Shown here in pieces: positions 1 to 6,279 of a DNA stretch of 10,017 nt. The position numbers and the translations under genes were made by a program. How positions within the stretch are numbered: the stretch's first letter is position 1; each line of letters starts with the position of its first letter. The notes under the pieces are model-generated. The model did not search any database, was not told the DNA's origin, and saw nothing but the letters and a program-made list of their open reading frames with translations. The DNA is from Chloroflexota bacterium (GTDB taxonomy: Bacteria > Chloroflexota > Dehalococcoidia > Lucifugimonadales > Lucifugimonadaceae). Location: NCBI GenBank assembly GCA_016189845.1, contig JACPRT010000206.1, positions 1-10,017 on the forward strand, read 5' to 3'.

Positions 1-234
1 AAAGCCCACCTGAGCGAGTACCTGCGATTGGCCCAAAGGGGTGAACATTTGATCGTGCTGGACCGGGACACCCCGATCGCTGAGATCGTGCCGACCCGCC
101 CACGAACCAGGCTCCAAGTACGAAAGCCCGCGCCCGGCGCACCGCCCTTGAACCGGGTTCCACTGCCCGGTCCGCTGAAGCTGAGAGTGGACATCGTCGA
201 CCTGCTTCTGGAAGAGCGCCAGGGGCATCGATGA
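1..234 (+). CDS. Phd/YefM-type antitoxin, 5'-truncated by window edge
   Basis: The reading frame is open from base 1, so the true start lies outside the window; 77 residues plus the stop are visible. The segment KAHLSEYLRLAQRGEHLIVL followed by DRDTPIAEIVP matches the conserved part of Phd/YefM (type II) antitoxins, where a short helix-and-strand domain of the form LSELL-x-GE-x-D-R-x-P-x-A-x-L-x-P binds the operator. The C-terminal tail, ending in a helix near VDIVDLLLEERQ, would be the part that wraps the toxin. The stop overlaps the ATG of the next gene (ATGA at 231-234), the classic translationally coupled antitoxin-toxin order. By analogy with the family, the protein neutralises the downstream PIN ribonuclease and autorepresses the pair. 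A TTG at 28 is in frame but lies inside the conserved domain, so it is not the real start. Confidence 0.85.
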   Translation, partial: KAHLSEYLRLAQRGEHLIVLDRDTPIAEIVPTRPRTRLQVRKPAPGAPPLNRVPLPGPLKLRVDIVDLLLEERQGHR

Positions 235-656
235 TTGCGTACGTGGACGCGTCAGTTTTGCTTCGGGTCGCGCTTGGCCAGCCGAACTCTCTAAAGGAAT
301 GGCGTCATATCGAACGAGGCGTCTCGAGCGCTTTGGTTACGACAGAGAGCCTTCGTGCGCTCGATCGTCTCCGCCTGCGGAGCGGCCTTGCCGACTCCCA
401 CGTAGCGGAACGTCGGTCGACAATCATGTCCCTGATTTCGTCGCTGGAAATCGTCGGAGTCGACGCGACGGTTCTAGATCGGGCGGCCCAGCCAATGCCG
501 ACGGAACTCGGCACTCTCGATGCGATTCACCTGGCCACCGCCCTGCTTTGGAGAGACATGGCGCAGTCTGACCTAGTGATAGCCACCCACGATGTTGCAC
601 TCGGGCTCGGGGCAAAGGCCCATGGATTCGCTGTGGTCGGGGTCGGATCGAACTAG
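231..656 (+). CDS. vapC: VapC-type PIN-domain ribonuclease toxin
   Basis: A protein of 141 residues, the usual size for VapC. It starts MIAYVDASVLL, with the first PIN aspartate at D6. The other acidic residues of the Mg2+/Mn2+ site are E39 (in TTESLRALDRLRL), D97 (in LGTLDAIHLATAL) and D121 (in LVIATHDVALG), and the terminal strand HGFAVVGV is intact. All four catalytic positions are present, so an active toxin is expected. Family members are sequence-specific endoribonucleases, many of which cut tRNA or rRNA; the target here cannot be read from sequence. The gene overlaps the antitoxin by 4 nt (ATGA), so the two are coupled. It converges with the minus-strand DUF2182 gene, leaving 49 bp between the stops and no clear terminator hairpin there. 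Confidence 0.9.
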   Translation: MIAYVDASVLLRVALGQPNSLKEWRHIERGVSSALVTTESLRALDRLRLRSGLADSHVAERRSTIMSLISSLEIVGVDATVLDRAAQPMPTELGTLDAIHLATALLWRDMAQSDLVIATHDVALGLGAKAHGFAVVGVGSN

Positions 657-705
657 CCAGTCCGAAGGTGATCTGCGGGCGTTGCGTGCATTTCCGTGGG
701 GAGCT

Positions 706-1440
706 TCAGGCGAACACCGCCCTGACAAGCGTCACCCCACCCCAGCCTGCCAGCACCACACCGCTCGCGCGACTGAACCACATCCCGCGGCTACCGGGGA
801 GCAGTTTCTCGACGAGAACGAACGCGGCGATCCCGCCTATCCAGACCAGATTCATGACGCCGCCAACGAACAGGAGCGCCATCAGCACCCAGCAGCATCC
901 GAGGCAGTAGCGTCCGTGTTTCAAGCCCATCACGAGACCGCCGAACGTCCCGCTTCGCCATTCGGTCATCAGGAACGACAGCGGTGATCGGCAGCTCGTC
1001 ACGCATACGGCCTTGAGGTTTGTCCACTGATAGGCCCCGGCCCCGATCAGGATCACACCCCCGGCGATCCCGCTGGCGAATTTCAACTCCGGTGACAGCA
1101 ACGAGACGGACTGGAATCCAGTGTGCGCCAGTGCCGCGACGGCCGCGAATGCGCCCCAGACCACGATGTATCCGCTAACGAACGCCATGGTCGGGATGTA
1201 GTTTGAGGGTCCACGATTCTTACCAGCGGAGGCGTAGAAGAGGATCATCGGGGCAGCCGATGGCACCATCATGGCCACCATCATGGCTGCCCACATGACG
1301 AATGTCAGCCCGAAGTCGCCAAAGTTCCCACCACGGGCCTGTGGCATCGCCATCGCGTCCGCCATGCCCATGGCCTCGCCGCCGCTGCCGCCACTGATTC
1401 TCAGGAGGTAGGCCCAGGCAACGCCAACGACCGCGACCAT
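706..1440 (-). CDS. DUF2182 polytopic membrane protein
   Basis: The protein is 244 residues from the first available ATG. It shows the hallmarks of DUF2182 (sometimes named predicted metal-binding integral membrane protein): a Met-rich helix MWAAMMVAMMVPSAAPM at 49-65, a YQWTNLKAVCVTSCRSP block at 137-153, and a GRYCLGCCWVLM block at 176-187. Hydrophobic segments lie near 1-14, 46-70, 83-106, 122-136, 180-212 and 225-243, giving about six membrane helices. Cys and Met richness suggests metal handling, but the function is not established. The gene lies directly downstream of a DUF1326 gene on the same strand, a commonly seen partner. The start is doubtful. The frame is open upstream to about 1542 and encodes LTRDRLVVGLG just before the ATG, which looks like the usual DUF2182 N-terminus, yet it holds no ATG, GTG or TTG. 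No good ribosome binding site precedes 1440. Confidence 0.85.
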   Translation of the reverse strand: MVAVVGVAWAYLLRISGGSGGEAMGMADAMAMPQARGGNFGDFGLTFVMWAAMMVAMMVPSAAPMILFYASAGKNRGPSNYIPTMAFVSGYIVVWGAFAAVAALAHTGFQSVSLLSPELKFASGIAGGVILIGAGAYQWTNLKAVCVTSCRSPLSFLMTEWRSGTFGGLVMGLKHGRYCLGCCWVLMALLFVGGVMNLVWIGGIAAFVLVEKLLPGSRGMWFSRASGVVLAGWGGVTLVRAVFA

Positions 1441-1531
1441 CCCGAGGCCGACGACCAGCCGGTCTCGCGTCAGAACGGACTGCAGCCCACGCGCCGAATC
1501 GAGGATCGTGTCGGGCTCTTGGCGCGAGGCC

Positions 1532-2152
1532 CTACGGGCCCTTCAGATCGAATGTCCCGATCACCGACGAGCTGCCCCGGTGCTCGAACGACAGATTGGG
1601 GTCCGACGACTTCATGATCGTGCCTCGCCGGATGCTCACCGCCCCCGCGAAGACCGGGACCAAGACTCCACTGATCTTGGAATCGAGTGGCGGTTGACCG
1701 GGCATGGGATTGGGGATGCTTTCCGATCCCGCCTCAAGAAGGCCAGGGACGTTTACCCTCGCGTTCCCGTTCTTCTTTTCAAAACTCACGGCGCCCCGTT
1801 GCGGTGCAAGCATCTTGCCTATCAATCCGGCCAAGGCGCCGAATACTCCGCCTGATTGCCCCGACAGAATCGCCAAGAGGGCATCAACCTGCTGCTGCGA
1901 TGCACGCTGGTCGATGCAGCCGCCCAGTGTCCAGTTGCCTTCGAAGACCTTTCCGGGTATGCGGAAGTAGAGGGCCAGGTTCACATCGTTCAGCCGGGTG
2001 CTGCCGTGACTGCCCTGCTGAATGTGGAGCCCCCAGATGGCGTCGCACGGGCTCTTCGTGGGATCGCCGCCCACGTTGCAGGGGCACGTCACGTTGCAGC
2101 TGCAGACCTCAAGGATGTCGCCACGGAGTTGCCAGGCAGGACCGGTAGCCAT
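1532..2152 (-). CDS. DUF1326 domain-containing protein
   Basis: A protein of 206 residues whose N-terminus is characteristic of DUF1326: W7-x-L-x-G then LEVCSCNVTCPC at about 14-25, continuing with GGDPTKSPCDAIWG. The CxCxxxCPC cluster near residues 17-25 plus C36 could bind a metal or form disulfides; this is inference, as the family has no established function. A middle segment, LGGCIDQRASQQQVDALLAILSG written in part, is the other conserved block: a helix before a Gly-rich stretch. No signal peptide or membrane helix is evident. The start is supported by a strong Shine-Dalgarno on the minus strand (GAGGAGGAT at 2165-2157, 6 nt spacing from AGGAGG). The downstream gene on the same strand is the DUF2182 membrane protein, and the two likely form one transcript. 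A cytoplasmic Cys-rich partner of a Cys/Met-rich membrane protein would suit metal or redox handling. Confidence 0.88.
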   Translation of the reverse strand: MATGPAWQLRGDILEVCSCNVTCPCNVGGDPTKSPCDAIWGLHIQQGSHGSTRLNDVNLALYFRIPGKVFEGNWTLGGCIDQRASQQQVDALLAILSGQSGGVFGALAGLIGKMLAPQRGAVSFEKKNGNARVNVPGLLEAGSESIPNPMPGQPPLDSKISGVLVPVFAGAVSIRRGTIMKSSDPNLSFEHRGSSSVIGTFDLKGP

Positions 2153-2156
2153 TCGG

Positions 2157-2165
2157 ATCCTCCTC
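2157..2165 (-). promoter_or_regulatory. Strong ribosome binding site of the DUF1326 gene
   Basis: Reads GAGGAGGAT on the minus strand. The AGGAGG core lies 6 nt before the ATG at 2152 and fixes that start. Confidence 0.75.
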
Positions 2166-2184
2166 GAGTCGCGGTAGATCGCAA

Positions 2185-2213
2185 ACGTTAGCAGAACGGT
2201 CCCGCGGCTTCAA
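2185..2213 (-). promoter_or_regulatory. Possible sigma70-like promoter for the DUF1326-DUF2182 pair
   Basis: On the minus strand TTGAAG (2213-2208) and TAACGT (2190-2185) are separated by exactly 17 nt. They match the -35 consensus at 4 of 6 positions and the -10 consensus at 3 of 6. The implied transcription start is near 2178, about 26 nt ahead of the start codon and upstream of the strong ribosome binding site. The position is right but the hexamers are weak, so this is only a candidate. Confidence 0.3.
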
Positions 2214-2241
2214 GTTAGGCCAAGCAGAGCTCACCCTTGGA

Positions 2242-2285
2242 CAGACCCGGCCCGCGCCCTGTGCCGGCACCGCCCAAAGGGTCTG
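2242..2285. repeat. Inverted repeat with internal palindrome between the PIN remnant and DUF1326 gene
   Basis: CAGACCC (2242-2248) and GGGTCTG (2279-2285) are perfect 7-bp inverted repeats 30 nt apart. The spacer contains the perfect 10-bp palindrome GTGCCGGCAC (2261-2270). It lies just past the 3' end of the minus-strand PIN remnant and upstream of the DUF1326 promoter candidate. It could act as a terminator-like structure or an operator. No T-run follows on either strand. Confidence 0.3.
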
Positions 2286-2295
2286 CGATGCGTCG

Positions 2296-2699
2296 TCAGT
2301 TCTCATCAGGCGCGACCGTTTCGATTGCGCCCCCGACCAGTGGATTGACGACCCGCACGGCGCCGTACGACTGACCGTCGGACAAATCCTCGGAATAAAC
2401 GACGGTCGCGCCCGAGATTTCCGCAGCATGTATCACGAGCGCGTCCCAGCAACCGATCTGATAACGATCCTCGATCTCCAGCGCGTTGAGGATCGACTCG
2501 CCGGTGTTCACAACAATCTCCCGGCTCAGGTAATCGGTCACGATCTCGCGCACGGTGTCCGTATCGACTGGCCTGGCTGTCTTCCGCCGCAGGTTTACGC
2601 ATAGCTCTTGCAGTCCAGTGCGGTCAATCAGCTCTTCCCTCGTCTCTCCGCTCGCACGCCCGCGCCCTTGGACCTGTCCATCGCGGCCGTCATACTGTC
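2296..2699 (-). pseudogene. Degenerate VapC-type PIN toxin (frameshifted, internally deleted)
   Basis: The C-terminal part is a clear PIN domain: LQELCVNLRRK, then NALEIEDRYQIGCWDALVIH with the WDAL aspartate near 2445, then ATVVYSEDLSDGQ with the SED aspartate near 2388, ending VRVVNPL. This frame stays open upstream to about 2781 but has no ATG, GTG or TTG before a GTG at 2553, which is inside the domain. The expected N-terminus appears in a different frame at 2699-2640 as DSMTAAMDRSKGAGVRAERR. It resembles the usual DSNVLIYAVDRSAGxxRAERA of this PIN subgroup with about two residues missing. The frames switch near 2640 into EELIDR. About ten residues expected between ELIDR and LQELC are also absent. 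No antitoxin gene is visible upstream (2700-2746). It is probably a dead toxin; a short product from GTG 2553 (85 aa) would lack half of the catalytic acids. Confidence 0.75.
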
Positions 2700-2734
2700 C
2701 GGAGCGGCTACGGGCAAGTCGCTGGCAAGTTGGC

Positions 2735-2740
2735 GGAGGG
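2735..2740 (+). promoter_or_regulatory. Ribosome binding site deciding the GTG start at 2747
   Basis: GGAGGG lies 6 nt ahead of GTG 2747. It selects this start over the in-frame open stretch that reaches back to 2555 and over the internal ATG at 2786. Confidence 0.65.
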
Positions 2741-2746
2741 CGACCG

Positions 2747-3139
2747 GTGGTTTCTGTTCCAGCGTTCCTGCTGCGACGGCTCTACATGAAGGGCAGCCTG
2801 CACAACCGGCAGGACGGCTGGGGGTTTCGCCTGAAGAACAGCCTGGGATCCGGATATGCAAAGGGGATGCTTCCCCTCACGCTCGATGGCGCCGAGGTCC
2901 CGATGAAGAAAGCCTTATTCACCACCGAGGGCGCCGAAGCGCCGGTTTGCTTCGCCGATGTCGACGATCAGCGGACCTTTGGTCTCCAGATGGGCAAGGT
3001 TGTCGCCATAGCCGTCCACGGCGATCCCCTGCCGCCAGGCGCGCACACCATCGGGATGGGGTTCATCGTGCCCGGGCTTGGAAAGCTTCGCTTCGACTTC
3101 TCAGACGTAGCGCAGGCTGCGGACCCTCCCGGCACATGA
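2747..3139 (+). CDS. Small conserved beta-rich protein of unknown function
   Basis: A protein of 130 residues from a GTG start with a GGAGGG ribosome binding site 6 nt upstream. The frame is open further upstream, but that part overlaps the PIN remnant and looks like non-coding translation. The body begins VPAFLLRRLYMKGSLHNRQDG, continues with GFRLKNSL, LPLTLDGAEVPMKKA and GDPLPPGAHTIGMGF, and ends LGKLRFDFSD. Alternating hydrophobic and polar stretches suggest a single beta-sandwich-like domain. No signal peptide, membrane helix or obvious catalytic motif is seen. Short proteins of this pattern (LLRKLYVKGSL... LDG... GEPL-x-PGxH) occur in many uncultured lineages and, from memory, are often labelled 'hydroxymethylglutaryl-CoA reductase', a name this length cannot justify since the enzyme is about 400 residues. 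It ends 28 nt before the SDR gene and probably belongs to that operon. Confidence 0.72.
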   Translation: MVSVPAFLLRRLYMKGSLHNRQDGWGFRLKNSLGSGYAKGMLPLTLDGAEVPMKKALFTTEGAEAPVCFADVDDQRTFGLQMGKVVAIAVHGDPLPPGAHTIGMGFIVPGLGKLRFDFSDVAQAADPPGT

Positions 3140-3167
3140 ACCATGGTGGATACCCGTTCGTGGCGCG

Positions 3168-4160
3168 ATGAGCAGCGGGACGGACCGTCCAACCGTAATG
3201 GCTGAAGCAGTCCGGCGCATCGCCGTGACCGGCGCCGCAGGGTTCCTTGGCCGTGCGTTGGTGGATCGCCTGTCGGCTCGGCCTGAGGTCGAGTGTGTAC
3301 TTGCGATCGACGTCCGCTCGAATCCGAAGCTCGGCACGCCCCCGCTAAACGTCAAATGGGCCGTAGGAGACGTTCGAGAACCCCTCGACGACCTGTTCAA
3401 AGCACATGGCATCGACGCAGTGGCCCATCTCGCATACCTGCTGCGTCCTTCACACGACCGCGCCCGAGTTCACGCGATCAACACGGGCGGTACTGAAAAC
3501 GTAGCGAGTGCCTGCGAGGCGGCGAAGGTCAGGGCGATCGTGTACCCGAGTAGCACGACCGTGTATGGCGCACACGCAAGCTACAAGCGGCCCTACCTCG
3601 AAACGGACCCGGTGAATCCCGTGAAGGGATTCCAGTATTCCGAGGACAAGGTCGAGGCCGAAAAGATCCTCCTGGGCTTCGCGGACCGGACCGGCGCAAG
3701 GGTCGCGATCCTCCGCGCGCCCCCGGTGATGGGTCCGTCGGCCGACAACTTCATCGTGCGATCGCTAACTCGGCGATTGCTGCCGTCGCCATGGGGCACA
3801 AACGTCCAGCTCCAGTTCCTTCACATCGACGACCTTCTGCACGCGCTCGTGCTCGCGCTCACGACCAGCGTGCGCGGCGTATACAACGTCTCTGGACAAG
3901 GCTCGGTGCGCTGGAAGGACATGGTCCGAGTGTTCGGTAACCGGGTGGTGCCGGTGCCAGCCCCGGTCCTGAAATCGGTGGTCGGCCTGACCTGGGCGCT
4001 CCGTCTCCAGTCAGACTCGCCAGCGTGCGGAGTCGAGTTCATCCGCTATCAATGGCTCGCAGATACCTCGAAAGCCGATCGAGAACTAGGATGGCGGCCG
4101 CGGTATTCATCCGAGCAGGCACTCCTCGCGGCCCGCCCCGCAATCGGAATCCCTCAGTGA
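3168..4160 (+). CDS. Extended SDR, NAD-dependent epimerase/dehydratase
   Basis: A 330-residue extended short-chain dehydrogenase. The N-terminal Rossmann motif TGAAGFLG lies at 21-28, with an acidic residue at the end of the second strand (LAIDVRSNP, about 46-53) favouring NAD(H). Further marks are DVREP near 68-72, the AHLAYLL strand near 86-92, the NTGGTENV helix at 105-112, the catalytic serine strand SSTTVYG at 128-134, and YSEDK with Tyr157 and Lys161. LRAPPVMGP at 182-190 and LQFLHIDDLLHAL near 215-227 are the C-terminal substrate-domain motifs. It resembles the GalE-like SDRs of Actinobacteria, but the sugar or other substrate cannot be assigned. The start at 3168 has a poor Shine-Dalgarno, and an in-frame ATG at 3198 closer to the Rossmann fold is an alternative. 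Its TGA overlaps the GTG start of the nucleosidase gene. Confidence 0.88.
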   Translation: MSSGTDRPTVMAEAVRRIAVTGAAGFLGRALVDRLSARPEVECVLAIDVRSNPKLGTPPLNVKWAVGDVREPLDDLFKAHGIDAVAHLAYLLRPSHDRARVHAINTGGTENVASACEAAKVRAIVYPSSTTVYGAHASYKRPYLETDPVNPVKGFQYSEDKVEAEKILLGFADRTGARVAILRAPPVMGPSADNFIVRSLTRRLLPSPWGTNVQLQFLHIDDLLHALVLALTTSVRGVYNVSGQGSVRWKDMVRVFGNRVVPVPAPVLKSVVGLTWALRLQSDSPACGVEFIRYQWLADTSKADRELGWRPRYSSEQALLAARPAIGIPQ

Positions 4161-5134
4161 CGCCTCGGAGCGTCATCATCGACACCGACACAGGTATCGA
4201 CGACTTCTTCGCGATAGTCCAGGCGTTGCGATCACCGGAGTTGGATGTCGCCACGCTTACGACGGTCGGGGGCAACGTTCCCCTGCGCTACGCGACTCGA
4301 AACGCCCTGCGAGCCGTGGAGTACGCCGGTCGGATAGAGATATCCGTCATTCCCGGCGCGGCCCGTCCACTTCGAGGCAGGTTCCACTACGCGCCTTACT
4401 ACCACGGTCCCGGCGGGCTCCCCGCGCCGATGCCCCGGCCAAAGGTGTATCGCGTCTTGCGCGATGCGGTCGACTTCCTCCACCTTCGCGCCACCGGCAT
4501 CCGTGCGCGCAAGGTACCTTTCACGCTGATCGCCCTTGGCCCCGCGACCAACGTCGCGCGACTCTTCCGGCGGCTGGGAGAGACCAAAGGCCGGAACTCC
4601 CTCGAACGAGTCGTGATCATGGGAGGGGCGGTGGACGTTTCGGGAAACGTGACCCCGTTCGCCGAGTTCAACACATGGAATGACCCCGAGGCGGCAGCCG
4701 AAGTTTTCGCAGGGGACATCCCCGTCACGCTGGTGCCGCTCGACGTCTGCAATCAGGTCAGGGTCTCCCGATCCGACTTCGCTGGGGCGGAACCAACCGC
4801 CCGCCGGCTAGGCGTGGCCTGGCTAAAGCGTCACCCCGGCCGCCAGCTTGGCCTGGCCGACTGTGTGGCGATCGCCGCCGTTGCCGATCCCGGAGCCTTT
4901 CGGTTCGAGCGGATACCGCTTGAAGTCGACACGTCGCTCGGACCCGAGCGGGGGCGCACCAACCGTAGCGGGAGCGGCAATACGATCGAGGTCGCGGTCG
5001 AAATCGACGCTGACCGCGTCCTGCGGGCGATCCGCGAGCGGGCTTTCGCGCCCCCACCTCCCGGCGACCCTCTGCAGGGCTCACCGTCGCCAGGCAAAGC
5101 CAGATCACGTCCAAGTGCCGCGATACAATCCTGA
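4157..5134 (+). CDS. Inosine-uridine nucleoside hydrolase family protein (atypical active site)
   Basis: From GTG 4157 (GTGA overlap with the SDR stop) the protein is 325 residues, the normal length for inosine-uridine-preferring nucleoside hydrolases, which split N-ribosides into base and ribose. VIIDTDTGIDD at 6-16 carries the Ca2+-binding aspartates D11, D15 and D16 of the usual DxDPGxDD signature, with Thr replacing the Pro. VGGNV (37-41), ALGPATNVA (126-134, with the metal-ligand Thr) and the sugar-binding EFNTWNDPEAA (170-180) are conserved. The C-terminal LHD motif is changed to LADCVAIAAVADP (about 233-245). The His that protonates the leaving purine in IU-type enzymes is an Ala, while the metal-binding Asp remains. 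The specificity is therefore unknown and may not be inosine. The last 25 or so residues are a Pro/Ser/Arg-rich tail. The next gene starts within its stop codon (TGATG). Confidence 0.87.
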   Translation: MTPRSVIIDTDTGIDDFFAIVQALRSPELDVATLTTVGGNVPLRYATRNALRAVEYAGRIEISVIPGAARPLRGRFHYAPYYHGPGGLPAPMPRPKVYRVLRDAVDFLHLRATGIRARKVPFTLIALGPATNVARLFRRLGETKGRNSLERVVIMGGAVDVSGNVTPFAEFNTWNDPEAAAEVFAGDIPVTLVPLDVCNQVRVSRSDFAGAEPTARRLGVAWLKRHPGRQLGLADCVAIAAVADPGAFRFERIPLEVDTSLGPERGRTNRSGSGNTIEVAVEIDADRVLRAIRERAFAPPPPGDPLQGSPSPGKARSRPSAAIQS

Positions 5135-6279
5135 TGGCGACCAAAACGCATGAGCCGACACCGTTAGCACCCGCCTGGGGACCAATGCCAGTCTCATTAA
5201 TCGACCGAACCGACCGCGAGCTCTTGAACATCCTCCAGTCGGAGTTTCCGCTCGTCGAGGAACCGTTCAAGGCGATCGCTGAGAGGCTTGGTACGACCGA
5301 GGACGACGTCTTCGCGCGCATCCGCGTGCTGAAGAAGAAGAACGTCGTCCGCCAGATAAGCGCGATCTTCGACACTCGCCGACTGGGGTACCGCACTGCC
5401 CTGGTGGCCATGCGCTTCCCTGATGAGCTGCTGCACCCGGGTGCGAAGGAGATCAACAAGCACCCAGGGGTGAGCCACAACTACGCCCGCAACGGCCATT
5501 TCAACCTGTGGTTCACGCTCGCCGTGCCGCCGCATGAGAGCCTCGAGGGTACGGTCGAGCAAATGGCGAAGGAGACAGGCGCCACCGCCACGCGCATTCT
5601 CCCGACCATCCGGTTTTTCAAGATCGGCGTGAACTTCGACATGGTGAACGAGGTCTCCAACGCAAAGGAGTACTTCGTCCCCGACTCCCCGCACGATCCG
5701 GCTCCACCTCAGCGAAGCCGCTCGTCCGCGTCTCCCGCACGAGGACTTCAGGCCGCAGCCTCCCCAGACGGCGTCGTGCCCGCAGGCGACGACTCCTGGA
5801 ACAAGGCGCAGCCGCTGTCGCCGCAGGACATCGCATTCATCCGGGAGATGCAGGAGGACGTTCGCCTCGTCTCCAGGCCCTTCGACGCCATGGCGCGCCG
5901 GCTCGGCATGACCGTACCCGAGCTGTTCGACTACGCCCAGAAGATGGTCGAGCGCAAGCTGATGCGCCGCTACAGCGCGGTCCTCTACCACCGCCGCGCC
6001 GGCTTCGCCGCCAACGCAATGGTCGTGTGGCGAGTGCCGCCCGAGCGGTCGCAGGAAGTGGGCGAGGTCTTTGCGAAGTCGCCCTGGGTCACCCACTGCT
6101 ATGAACGCCCCACCTACAGCGACTGGCCGTACTCGCATTACACGATGATCCACGCGACGACGAAGGACCAGTGCGAGAAGGTCGCCGACGACCTCGCCGC
6201 TGCCGCCGGCATCCACGATCGCCAGCTGCTGTACAGCAACCGCGAGTACAAGAAGACCCGCGTCCGCTACTTCGTGTGA
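5134..6279 (+). CDS. Fused siroheme decarboxylase (AhbA-AhbB type, Lrp/AsnC fold)
   Basis: A 381-residue protein made of two Lrp/AsnC-like halves. Half one (about 21-170) has a winged-helix segment at 24-72 (LIDRTDRELLNILQ... LKKKNVVRQISAIF) and then the siroheme-decarboxylase signature SHNYARNGHFNLWFTLAVP at 114-132. Residues 175-226 are a Pro/Ser/Ala-rich linker. Half two (about 229-380) repeats the plan: LSPQDIAFIREMQEDVRLV, MVERKLMRRYSAVLYHRRAG, then VTHCYERPTYSDWPYSHYTM at 319-338 with the HCYERP signature, ending in KKTRVRYF. In known systems AhbA and AhbB (related to NirDLGH) are separate subunits that decarboxylate siroheme to 12,18-didecarboxysiroheme; here both appear in one chain. 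Order and content match an AhbA-like then AhbB-like half, though which is which should be tested. Transcription-factor annotation by the HTH would be wrong. It overlaps both neighbours by one base (TGATG). Confidence 0.9.
   Translation: MATKTHEPTPLAPAWGPMPVSLIDRTDRELLNILQSEFPLVEEPFKAIAERLGTTEDDVFARIRVLKKKNVVRQISAIFDTRRLGYRTALVAMRFPDELLHPGAKEINKHPGVSHNYARNGHFNLWFTLAVPPHESLEGTVEQMAKETGATATRILPTIRFFKIGVNFDMVNEVSNAKEYFVPDSPHDPAPPQRSRSSASPARGLQAAASPDGVVPAGDDSWNKAQPLSPQDIAFIREMQEDVRLVSRPFDAMARRLGMTVPELFDYAQKMVERKLMRRYSAVLYHRRAGFAANAMVVWRVPPERSQEVGEVFAKSPWVTHCYERPTYSDWPYSHYTMIHATTKDQCEKVADDLAAAAGIHDRQLLYSNREYKKTRVRYFV

Noticed and set aside
592..987. Plus-strand frames over the DUF2182 gene
   Set aside because: They are shadows of the minus-strand membrane protein, whose CLGCCW and MWAAMM motifs are clear.
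2555..2746. 5' extension of the small protein to 2555
   Set aside because: It lies over the PIN remnant on the other strand, is Ser/Arg/Pro-rich, and the GGAGGG site points to GTG 2747.
4025..4156. Upstream extension of the nucleosidase frame to an ATG at 4025
   Set aside because: These 44 codons overlap the conserved C-terminus of the SDR in another frame and are Arg-rich. The GTG at 4157 directly before VIIDTDTG gives the normal family length and a GTGA coupling.
4758..5480. Minus-strand frame of 240 codons across the nucleosidase-decarboxylase junction
   Set aside because: It spans two well-supported plus-strand genes, and its sequence is Arg/Ser-rich without a family pattern.
5197..6216. 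Long minus-strand open frame (339 codons) opposite the fused decarboxylase
   Set aside because: It is a GC-rich antisense shadow: its translation is Arg/Val/His-rich with no recognisable motif, while the plus strand carries two clear siroheme-decarboxylase signatures.
5134..6279. Calling the Lrp/AsnC-like protein a transcriptional regulator
   Set aside because: The two-half layout, SHNYAR and HCYERP signatures and the adjoining Met8-type gene fit siroheme decarboxylase better than a DNA-binding Lrp protein.
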